Source: Hyphomicrobiales bacterium (GTDB lineage Bacteria; Pseudomonadota; Alphaproteobacteria; Rhizobiales; Aestuariivirgaceae). Taken from it: 5,817 nucleotides of DNA. The notes beneath the pieces were generated by a model that saw nothing but the letters and a program-made list of their open reading frames with translations, was not told the DNA's origin and did no database searches. Location: assembly GCA_013002595.1 (NCBI GenBank), contig JABDJG010000359.1:1-5817 (forward strand). Direction: 5' to 3'. The translations under genes were made by a program, and so were the position numbers. Below, piece after piece: positions 1-5,191 of this stretch. The number at the start of each line of letters is the position of its first letter. The stretch's first letter is position 1.

Positions 1-106
1 GGGGGGGGGGCGCGGGCCGGTGCCGATTGAACGCAACATGCGTTGACCGCGCGTGTGTCATCGTTTCCACTAGGCGAAGCAGATTTGATACGCCACAACT
101 ACCAGC
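1..106. other. Window edge with G10 run and hemF leader
   Basis: Bases 1-10 are ten consecutive G, followed by a very GC-rich stretch. The rest is the upstream region of hemF. It contains a small inverted repeat, AACGCA-aca-TGCGTT, at 30-44, and a TTGACC at 43-48 that resembles a -35 element. No convincing -10 hexamer lies at the matching distance (bases 66-72 read TCCACTA), so I do not call a promoter. No Shine-Dalgarno sequence is visible just before the hemF ATG. An in-frame TGA at 86-88 rules out a longer hemF start. No upstream gene is visible. Confidence 0.5.
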
Positions 107-1000
107 ATGACAGACACCACCGACATCCACGACCTGCTGGCGCCGGAAAAGGACCGCGCCCGCACCTGGTTCGAAACGCTGCGCGACGACATCTGCCAGT
201 CCTTTGAAAAACTGGAAGACGAACTGACCGCCACCGAATTGGCAAGCCGGCCGGCGGGCCGCTTTGAGCGCACACCGTGGTCACGCAAGGATTCCGAAGG
301 CGGCGGCGGCGTCATGTCCATCATGCACGGCCGGGTGTTTGAAAAGGTCGGCGTTCACACATCGACGGTCTTCGGCGAATTCAGCGAGGAATTCCGCACG
401 CAAATCCCCGGCGCCGAGGACGACCCGCGGTTCTGGGCATCGGGCATTTCACTGATTGCCCACCCCTGGAACCCCAATGTGCCGACGGCCCACATGAACA
501 CCCGGTTTGTCGTCACATCAAAATCCTGGTTCGGCGGCGGCGGCGACCTGACACCGGTGCTGGACCGGCGCCGCACCCAGGATGATCCCGACAGCATCGA
601 TTTTCATGCCGCCTTCAAACAGGTCTGCGATGCCCATGCCTGCGCTGACTATGACCGCTACAAGGCCTGGTGCGATGACTACTTCTTTCTCAAGCACCGC
701 GATGAGATGCGCGGCATCGGCGGCATCTTTTTCGATTATCTCAACACCGGCGACTGGCCCGGCGATCTTGCCTTCACCAAGGATGTCGGTAAGGCTTTTG
801 AGGCCGTCTATGCAGATATCGTTGCCCGCAACATGCAACACGGCTGGAGCGATGCCGACCGCGAGGAACAACTTGTGCGCCGTGGCCGCTATGTCGAGTT
901 CAACCTGCTCTATGACCGCGGCACTCTGTTCGGCCTCAAGACCGGCGGCAATGTCGATTCGATCCTGTCATCGATGCCGCCGTCGGTGAAGTGGCCATGA
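107..1000 (+). CDS. hemF: Oxygen-dependent coproporphyrinogen III oxidase (HemF)
   Basis: HemF oxidatively decarboxylates coproporphyrinogen III to protoporphyrinogen IX with O2, in the cytoplasm, as a late step of heme synthesis. The product is 297 residues, close to the usual ~300 for bacterial HemF, and looks full length. Visible family blocks are the Gly-rich GGGGVMS near residue 65, HPWNPNVPTAHMNTRF at 119-134, WFGGGGDLTP at 141-150, DDYFFLKHRDEMRGIGG at 190-206, RRGRYVEFNLLYDRGTLFGL at 258-277 and the C-terminal SMPPSVKW. Histidines 119, 129, 167 and 197 match in context and spacing the four conserved histidines described for E. coli HemF (H96, H106, H145, H175). The ATG at 107 is the first start after an in-frame stop at 86-88. 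The stop TGA (998-1000) overlaps the ATG of the next gene, suggesting co-translation. Because the enzyme needs O2, an anaerobic counterpart (HemN) may exist elsewhere; none is in this window. Confidence 0.97.
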   Translation: MTDTTDIHDLLAPEKDRARTWFETLRDDICQSFEKLEDELTATELASRPAGRFERTPWSRKDSEGGGGVMSIMHGRVFEKVGVHTSTVFGEFSEEFRTQIPGAEDDPRFWASGISLIAHPWNPNVPTAHMNTRFVVTSKSWFGGGGDLTPVLDRRRTQDDPDSIDFHAAFKQVCDAHACADYDRYKAWCDDYFFLKHRDEMRGIGGIFFDYLNTGDWPGDLAFTKDVGKAFEAVYADIVARNMQHGWSDADREEQLVRRGRYVEFNLLYDRGTLFGLKTGGNVDSILSSMPPSVKWP

Positions 1001-2154
1001 ACGACCGGCTCTCCTCGCTGGGTGACTGGCGCAATCTGTTCGCCGCCTTTGCCGCAATATCGGTATTCGGCTTTGCCTTCGGCATGACCTATCCATTGCT
1101 GTCTCTCATCCTGGAGAGCCGCGGCGTATCGGAAGAACTGATCGGCATAAACGCTGCCATGGCGCCGATCGGCGTGCTGCTGTCGTCCGGCATAATTCCC
1201 ATCGCCGCCCGCAGGTTCGGCTCACGCAACGTCGCCATCGTGGCTGCCGCCCTGACCGCGGTCCTGATCGTCGCCTTCAAGGTCTTCGATCGGCTCGACG
1301 TCTGGTTCATCCTGCGCCTGCTTCAGGGCGTCTCGATTTCAACCCTGTTCGTGCTCAGCGAAAGCTGGATCGTCAAATACTCCGACGGCGCCAAGCGCGG
1401 CCGCATCGTTGCTGTCTACGGCGCCATCCTGTCGGCCAGCTTCGGCGCCGGTCCGGCACTGATCAGCTTCATCGGCATCGAAGGCTGGATGCCGTTCGTC
1501 ATTGGCGCGCTCGTCATCGTAGCCGGTATCATTCCGTTGTTCCTTGTGCGTGACGATATTCAGCCCGCGCCGCATGAAAAACAGACCTCGACCATTCTGG
1601 CCTTCATACCCAAGGCCCCGATACTGCTGCTCGCGGTTGCCATGTTCGCCATCTTCGATGCCGCCACCTTGAGCCTTATCCCGGTCTATGGCCTGCGTTA
1701 CGACCTTGATCTGGCGACCGCCACCAACATGCTGACGGCGCTGATCTTCGGCAATGTCGTGCTGCAGTTTCCGATCGGCATGCTCGCTGACCGCTATCCC
1801 AAGCGCGCCGTGCTCACCGCATGCGCCGCCGCCACCGCGGGTCTGTGCCTGATGTTGCCGCCGGTCATGGGCTCGATCTGGATGTGGCCGGTGCTGCTGT
1901 TGATGGGCGCCACCGGCTACGGCATGTACACCGTCGCACTGGCCGCATTGGGCGACCGCTTCACCGGCGATGAACTGGTCACCGGCAATGCCGCTTTTGC
2001 CAGCATGTGGGGCTCAGGCGCCCTCATTGGTGCGGTGATTGGCGGCTGGGGCATGGCCGGGTTTGGCCCGGACGGCCTGCTCTATGTTCTTTTTGCAGCC
2101 TTCGCCCTTTTTCTCGCCGCCATGGCGGTTCGAACGTCGACATTGTCCGAATAA
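997..2154 (+). CDS. MFS transporter, YcaD-like
   Basis: This is a predicted inner-membrane secondary transporter of the major facilitator superfamily, 385 residues from the ATG, with about 12 hydrophobic segments spread over its whole length. The MFS motif-A-like loop between helices is clear in the second half (GMLADRYPKR, residues 261-270). The first-half counterpart is weaker (ARRFGSRN, 71-78). The segments LQGVSISTLFVLSESW (109-124), KRGRIVAVYGAILSASFGAG (133-152), LQFPIGMLADR (256-266) and MGATGYGMYTVALAALGDR (303-321) follow the layout of E. coli YcaD, as I remember that family; the substrate is unknown. A GTG at 991 is also in frame. I prefer ATG 997 because it forms an ATGA overlap with the hemF stop, typical of translational coupling; no strong Shine-Dalgarno lies before either. 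Co-transcription with hemF suggests, but does not show, a link to heme or porphyrin metabolism. Confidence 0.9.
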   Translation: MNDRLSSLGDWRNLFAAFAAISVFGFAFGMTYPLLSLILESRGVSEELIGINAAMAPIGVLLSSGIIPIAARRFGSRNVAIVAAALTAVLIVAFKVFDRLDVWFILRLLQGVSISTLFVLSESWIVKYSDGAKRGRIVAVYGAILSASFGAGPALISFIGIEGWMPFVIGALVIVAGIIPLFLVRDDIQPAPHEKQTSTILAFIPKAPILLLAVAMFAIFDAATLSLIPVYGLRYDLDLATATNMLTALIFGNVVLQFPIGMLADRYPKRAVLTACAAATAGLCLMLPPVMGSIWMWPVLLLMGATGYGMYTVALAALGDRFTGDELVTGNAAFASMWGSGALIGAVIGGWGMAGFGPDGLLYVLFAAFALFLAAMAVRTSTLSE

Positions 2155-2196
2155 ATTCTATAAGATCAGCCAACAAAAAATTCGGGAGGTCATGAT
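2155..2196 (+). promoter_or_regulatory. Short AT-rich spacer with strong RBS for the reductase
   Basis: The 42-base gap between the transporter stop and the reductase start is noticeably AT-rich for this genome. It holds a strong Shine-Dalgarno GGGAGGT at 2184-2190, whose GGAGG core ends 7 bases before the ATG at 2197. This makes 2197 the sure start, rather than the nearby ATG at 2192, which reads only ATG-ATA-TGA. The gap could hold a weak separate promoter, but I see no convincing -35/-10 pair, so read-through from hemF-MFS remains possible. Confidence 0.75.
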
Positions 2197-3198
2197 ATGA
2201 CAACGAACAAAACCGTGCGCCTGGCGCAAAGGCCGAAAGGGCCTGTCAAACCTGAAGATTTTGACATCCGCGAAGAAGACTTGGCCGACCCCGGCGAGGG
2301 CGAGATCAGGGTCAGGAATGCCTTCGTTTCCCTCGACCCTGCCATGCGCGGCTGGATGAACGAGGGCAAGTCCTATGTCCCGCCGGTCGGCATCGGCGAT
2401 GTCATGCGCGGCTTTGCCGCCGGCCAAGTCGAGGCCTCTCGCCATCCCGGTTTCAAGGAAGGCGACACCGTGACCGGCCTGCTCGGCGTCCAGAACTACG
2501 CCATTTCAGACGGCAAGGGCGTTTCGCTGGCCGACACCTCGCTCGCCCCGCTGCAGACCTGGGTCGGCGGCCTCGGCATGCCCGGCCTCACCGCCTACTT
2601 CGGCCTGCTCAAGGTTGCCGAAGCGAAAGAAGGCGACACGGTCGTCGTCTCGGCTGCCTCCGGCGCCGTCGGCCAGGTGGTTGGCCAGATCGCCAACATC
2701 ATCGGCTGCCGCTCGGTCGGGATCGCCGGCGGGCCTGAAAAGTGTGACTTCATCAAGAGCGAGTTCGGGTTTGATGCAGCGGTCGACTACAAGGCCGGCA
2801 ACCTGTTCGGCGATCTCAAGACCGCCTGCCCCGATGGCATCGATGTCGATTTTGAAAACGTTGGTGGCGATATCTTCGATACCGTGCTTGCCCAGATGAA
2901 CCCGTTCGGCCGCATCGCGGTGTGCGGCCTGATCTCGATGTACAACGCCACCGAACTGCCGCCCGGCCCCAAGAACCTGCGCAATGTGCTGGTCATGCGC
3001 CTCAGGATGCAGGGTTTCATCGTCTTCGACTTCATCAAGCACAACCAAGAAGCCATGACGGCGCTCGGCGGCTGGTACAAGGACGGCAAGCTCAAGTTCA
3101 AGGAGGACATCCGCGATGGCGGCGTCGAAGCCTTCCCCGCCGTCCTGTCGGAGCTCTACACAGGCGGCAACTTCGGCAAGCTGATTTTGAAACTTTAA
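2197..3198 (+). CDS. curA: NADPH-dependent MDR-family reductase (CurA/PTGR-like)
   Basis: A zinc-independent medium-chain dehydrogenase/reductase of 333 residues, of the leukotriene B4 12-hydroxydehydrogenase / prostaglandin reductase / CurA group. Members reduce the C=C double bond of alpha,beta-unsaturated ketones and aldehydes with NADPH in the cytoplasm; E. coli CurA reduces curcumin. The N-terminal GroES-like domain shows FVSLDPAMRGWM (43-54) and the linker LGMPGLTAYFGL (126-137). The Rossmann domain has SAASGAVGQVVGQIA (152-166) and the GIAGGPEKC loop (175-183), where K182 is placed to contact the NADPH 2'-phosphate. DVDFENVGGDIFD (216-228) and VCGLISMYNATELPPGP (242-258) closely resemble my recollection of E. 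coli CurA. No zinc-binding cysteine cluster is seen, as expected for this group. The stop TAA precedes a 269-base convergent intergenic region. The symbol marks the family; the physiological substrate (detoxification of reactive enones or quinones is likely) is inferred. Confidence 0.92.
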   Translation: MTTNKTVRLAQRPKGPVKPEDFDIREEDLADPGEGEIRVRNAFVSLDPAMRGWMNEGKSYVPPVGIGDVMRGFAAGQVEASRHPGFKEGDTVTGLLGVQNYAISDGKGVSLADTSLAPLQTWVGGLGMPGLTAYFGLLKVAEAKEGDTVVVSAASGAVGQVVGQIANIIGCRSVGIAGGPEKCDFIKSEFGFDAAVDYKAGNLFGDLKTACPDGIDVDFENVGGDIFDTVLAQMNPFGRIAVCGLISMYNATELPPGPKNLRNVLVMRLRMQGFIVFDFIKHNQEAMTALGGWYKDGKLKFKEDIRDGGVEAFPAVLSELYTGGNFGKLILKL

Positions 3199-3230
3199 AC
3201 AGGGATCGGCACCGGCCCGCTCCCTCTTGT

Positions 3231-3434
3231 GGGCAGGGCAATCGCATATGGAAGCCCGGCCTTGCAATTCCGTCATCCCGGCCTTGAGCCGGGACCCAGA
3301 AGCAACAATTCAATACGGATCTGCAAAGCCTCTGGGTCCCGGCTCTGCGCGGCATTCGCCGCTTGTCCGGGATGACGGTGTGGGATGATCTTTCGGGGTG
3401 ATCCACTGTAGGGCCATATGCGATGGCCCTGCCC
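3231..3434. repeat. Large nested inverted repeat (outer arms 20 bp)
   Basis: The left arm 3231-3250 is the reverse complement of 3415-3434 in 19 of 20 positions; the only mismatch pairs 3240 with 3425. Weaker complementarity continues outward: GCTCCC at 3219-3224 against GGGAGC at 3440-3445. Inside the outer arms lies a second, perfect two-part inverted repeat (3270-3378). The element fills most of the gap between the convergent reductase and amidotransferase genes. No open reading frame of note, transposase or clear target-site duplication is seen. It may be a non-autonomous MITE-like element or a mosaic of older repeat units. The copy number in the genome cannot be judged from one window. 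Confidence 0.8.
3270..3378. repeat. REP/RIME-like double palindrome (109 bp)
   Basis: Two perfect arms pair in order: CCGTCATCCCGG (3270-3281) with CCGGGATGACGG (3367-3378), and a 15-base arm GAGCCGGGACCCAGA (3286-3300) with its complement at 3331-3345, leaving a 30-base centre. Each half also folds alone: CCCGGC-cttga-GCCGGG at 3277-3293 on the left, and CCCGG 3338-3342 with CCGGG 3367-3371 on the right, the latter enclosing GCGGC-attc-GCCGC (3349-3362). The 'GTCATCCCGG...GGGACCCAG' pattern is familiar from intergenic palindromes of rhizobia and related bacteria. The 109-base size and two-palindrome form recall the published RIME elements (about 108 bp), though I cannot confirm identity with their consensus here. 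Confidence 0.85.
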
Positions 3435-3438
3435 TTTT
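3410..3438 (+). terminator. Possible intrinsic terminator of the + strand operon
   Basis: A perfect 8-base stem AGGGCCAT (3410-3417) / ATGGCCCT (3423-3430) with a 5-base loop is followed by GCCC and four T (3435-3438) on the + strand. It lies 212 bases after the reductase stop. The T run is short and offset by four bases, so termination strength is doubtful. The right half of the hairpin is also part of the outer inverted-repeat arm, so it may exist only because of the repeat. The - strand has no T run after this stem, so I see no clear terminator for the amidotransferase side. Confidence 0.35.
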
Positions 3439-3467
3439 GGGGAGCAGAACGACTTTTTCACCACACT

Positions 3468-4178
3468 CTAAAGCCGGTTCACCCGCTTGAAGTTGCCCCA
3501 GATCGTGCGGGCCATCTGGTTGATGCCGGCCATGTGCGGCGTCGCATCGGCGATGACGCGGCCGTGCGCGCCCTCACCCAGCTCCTTGTTCAAGGCCTCG
3601 AGCCAACCCTCAGGCCAGGATCGCACCCGATCAAGCGTCCATTCGAAGTGAAACTGCACACCAAGCGCATGATCGCCGACCGCTAAAGCCTGCACCTCGG
3701 TCATCGCCGATGACGCCAGCACATGGGCCCCGTCGGGCACGTCCTTGATCTCGGCATGGTGCCACTGCATCACCGGGTACTCGCCACTCAACCCGGCAAA
3801 GAATTCATGATCGCTCTCAGGATCGATCCGCATGTGGTTGAGACCGACTTCGGTCGCGCTGGCCTGTCCGACACTGCCGCCAAGCGATGTCGCCAGCAGC
3901 TGATGACCAAGGCAGATCCCGATGAACGGCTTTGCCCGCCCGTCAACCCATTCGCGGATCGCGTCCTGCTCCCCGATCAGCCAGGGATGCTCGTCCGTCT
4001 GCCAGGCATCCATGGCACCGCCCAGCACCATCATCAGATCGTAGTCCGCCAGCGCCGGAACCGCCTGACCGTCGTACAAATGCACCGTATCGATCGAAAA
4101 TCCGTCCGCCCTCAACAGCTCGTCGAAGTAGCAAAGATCGTCATCGAACATGTGCTGGAAGACTAAAGCGCGTGGCAT
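3468..4178 (-). CDS. Class I glutamine amidotransferase-like protein
   Basis: A 236-residue stand-alone GATase1-fold protein of the 'GMP synthase-like glutamine amidotransferase' group (COG0518-type). Such domains hydrolyse glutamine to ammonia or act on gamma-glutamyl substrates in the cytoplasm; the acceptor here is unknown. The nucleophile elbow GICLGHQLLA (87-96) gives Cys89, and GVQFHFEW (173-180) gives His177 and Glu179, so the Cys-His-Glu triad is complete. MVLGGAMDAW (50-59) is the oxyanion-strand region. The usual QFHPE reads QFHFE, with Phe for Pro. There is no synthetase domain, so it is not GuaA itself. A GTG at 4181 is in frame, but ATG 4178 overlaps the RNase T2 stop as TGATG, which favours coupled translation from the ATG. 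It is the last gene of the - strand block. Its pairing with an RNase is not one I recognise as a known functional unit. Confidence 0.88.
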   Translation of the reverse strand: MPRALVFQHMFDDDLCYFDELLRADGFSIDTVHLYDGQAVPALADYDLMMVLGGAMDAWQTDEHPWLIGEQDAIREWVDGRAKPFIGICLGHQLLATSLGGSVGQASATEVGLNHMRIDPESDHEFFAGLSGEYPVMQWHHAEIKDVPDGAHVLASSAMTEVQALAVGDHALGVQFHFEWTLDRVRSWPEGWLEALNKELGEGAHGRVIADATPHMAGINQMARTIWGNFKRVNRL

Positions 4179-4840
4179 CACCGTACCGGAGGCAAGATCA
4201 GGGTTTCAGCGCGGCATTGCCGGCGTTCATTACTGCCGCATGCGGCAAGCTCACCCTTGCGGTTAAAGCAGATACGCAATTCGCGCAAGTTTGCAGTTGC
4301 CCGGCTGTTGCCGCACTGGACTGAAATCATATCGGCTCTGAGCTCCCGGTTGGTCTTGAGGAAATCGGTCACCAGCTGGCGCGGTGATATCTCAACCGGG
4401 TCGGTCGGCGACAGGTACCGGGCCGGCACCCTGATCTTCGCGAACAGCTCGCGCGTCAGGGTAAAATAGCCGTCCTGGGACAGCCCGCTGCATGAGCCGT
4501 GTTTCTTCCATTGATGGATGATCAGACCTTTCGACGGCATGATGTCGAACATGTCCCTGATCTGGCGGTCGTCCACCCAGCGCTCGGGCGTGCGGCAAAA
4601 GCTCGGCCAGCCCCGTGTGAATTGTGGCCACAGCCCGTGCACCACAAAGGCAAACCGCCGCCCGGCTGAACACTGCGACGGATTGCGCTGACCGGCCGGC
4701 GAGCGGCAAAAGGTCGGTGACCACGACAGCGCCAGCGTATAGTAGTCAAACTCACCGGCGCGCTCCTGCTTGGCCAGCACACTCTGGTTCAATCCGGCAA
4801 GGACCACCAGCATCAGGACAATTCGGCTCAAAGGTTCCAT
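4178..4840 (-). CDS. Secreted RNase T2 family ribonuclease
   Basis: A 220-residue member of the RNase T2 family, which cleaves RNA through 2',3'-cyclic phosphates and in Gram-negative bacteria is exported to the periplasm. Residues 1-23 form a signal peptide: R6, a hydrophobic core, then cleavage likely after SVLA before KQ. The first active-site block is FVVHGLWPQ with His68; the second is IIHQWKKHGSC with His109, Lys113 and His114. The residue after His109, usually Glu (HEWxKHG), is Gln110 here; as I recall, the family signature accepts E or Q, so activity is still likely. Eight cysteines (45, 57, 82, 117, 176, 191, 201, 209) in the mature part could form four disulfides, as expected of an exported enzyme. 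The ATG lies 4 bases after the cold-shock gene stop, and the TGA overlaps the next ATG by one base. It is the middle gene of the block. Confidence 0.93.
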   Translation of the reverse strand: MEPLSRIVLMLVVLAGLNQSVLAKQERAGEFDYYTLALSWSPTFCRSPAGQRNPSQCSAGRRFAFVVHGLWPQFTRGWPSFCRTPERWVDDRQIRDMFDIMPSKGLIIHQWKKHGSCSGLSQDGYFTLTRELFAKIRVPARYLSPTDPVEISPRQLVTDFLKTNRELRADMISVQCGNSRATANLRELRICFNRKGELAACGSNERRQCRAETLILPPVR

Positions 4841-4844
4841 CCGG

Positions 4845-5057
4845 TCAAATCAACTGCAATTCGATCGCCTGCGGGCCGCGGCCGCGCTGATCGGGCTGGA
4901 TTTCATAGCTGAGCCGGGCGCCTTCCTCCAGTTCAGGAATGCCCGAGCGCTGCACCGCGGTGATATGCACAAAGACATCCTTGTCGCCTTCATCCGGCGA
5001 AATGAAGCCATAGCCCTTGTCCAGATTGAAGAATTTCACCTTGCCCTGATATCGCAT
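4845..5057 (-). CDS. Cold-shock domain protein (CspA family)
   Basis: A 70-residue single cold-shock domain (OB fold) that binds single-stranded RNA or DNA and melts RNA secondary structure in the cytoplasm. The RNP1 motif is KGYGFI (14-19) and RNP2 is VFVHI (28-32), both intact, preceded by GKVKFFN (5-11), where the first Phe takes the place of the Trp found in E. coli CspA. The domain continues to the C-terminus (GPQAIELQLI). I chose ATG 5057 because it gives the standard family length and has AGGGA (5066-5070) 8 bases upstream. An in-frame ATG at 5093 would add 12 atypical residues and has no ribosome binding site. It is the first gene of a tight - strand block with RNase T2 and the amidotransferase, and its upstream region holds a 24-base palindrome. 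Whether it responds to cold cannot be told; many family members do not. Confidence 0.93.
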   Translation of the reverse strand: MRYQGKVKFFNLDKGYGFISPDEGDKDVFVHITAVQRSGIPELEEGARLSYEIQPDQRGRGPQAIELQLI

Positions 5058-5065
5058 GCGCCGTG

Positions 5066-5070
5066 TCCCT
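5066..5070 (-). promoter_or_regulatory. RBS deciding the cold-shock gene start
   Basis: On the - strand AGGGA ends 8 bases before ATG 5057. No comparable purine stretch precedes the alternative in-frame ATG at 5093, which supports the shorter, 70-residue product. Confidence 0.6.
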
Positions 5071-5111
5071 GTAGAAAATCGCGATTTGACCATGGATTTT
5101 AGTCCACAATT

Positions 5112-5135
5112 GGCAAAAGTGCTTACACTTTTGCC
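5112..5135. promoter_or_regulatory. Perfect 24-base palindrome in divergent region
   Basis: GGCAAAAGTG (5112-5121) and CACTTTTGCC (5126-5135) are perfect reverse complements around CTTA. The site lies between the divergent starts: 54 bases from the cold-shock ATG (5057) and 56 from the DUF922 ATG (5192). That near-central place suits a shared operator for a dimeric regulator. In RNA it would also form a 10-pair hairpin with a 4-base loop, possibly in the 5' leader of the cold-shock mRNA. No T run follows on either strand, so a terminator is unlikely. It does not match the FNR, LexA, Irr or Zur boxes I know in alphaproteobacteria. I could not place a convincing -35/-10 pair; TAAAAT at 5096-5101 (- strand) is a lone -10-like hexamer. 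Confidence 0.6.
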
Positions 5136-5177
5136 GGCGATGTTCTAGTCTTTGAAACTCGGGGTTTCGCCAAATCC

Positions 5178-5182
5178 GGGAG
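5178..5182 (+). promoter_or_regulatory. RBS of the DUF922 gene
   Basis: GGGAG lies 9 bases before ATG 5192 and supports that start, which also gives a well-formed signal peptide. Confidence 0.55.
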
Positions 5183-5191
5183 TTTGCGCAA

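Noticed and set aside
27..46. TTGA...TTGA near the hemF upstream region as an FNR/FixK-type box
   Set aside because: An FNR box needs TTGA followed by its complement TCAA at fixed spacing; here the two halves are direct repeats.
2192..2200. Minimal ATG-ATA-TGA reading frame overlapping the reductase start
   Set aside because: The Shine-Dalgarno sits only 2 bases from this ATG, against 7 for the true start, so use as a leader peptide is unlikely.
2506..3276. Long 256-codon reading frame on the - strand
   Set aside because: It is antisense to the well-supported CurA-like gene, has no recognisable domain, and reflects the GC-rich codon pattern of the true gene.
3231..3434. CRISPR array or tRNA/ncRNA gene in the convergent gap
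   Set aside because: The repeats are inverted, not direct and regularly spaced, and no cloverleaf or known RNA motif is seen.
3273..3464. Reading frames on both strands across the intergenic repeat
   Set aside because: They translate the REP-like palindrome; codon use is not gene-like and the composition comes from the inverted repeat.
3723..4166. 147-codon + strand reading frame
   Set aside because: It lies antisense to the amidotransferase gene, whose catalytic motifs are clear; no family resemblance of its own.
5093..5093. Longer cold-shock protein starting at ATG 5093
   Set aside because: The added 12 residues are unlike the family N-terminus and there is no ribosome binding site, whereas ATG 5057 has both support.
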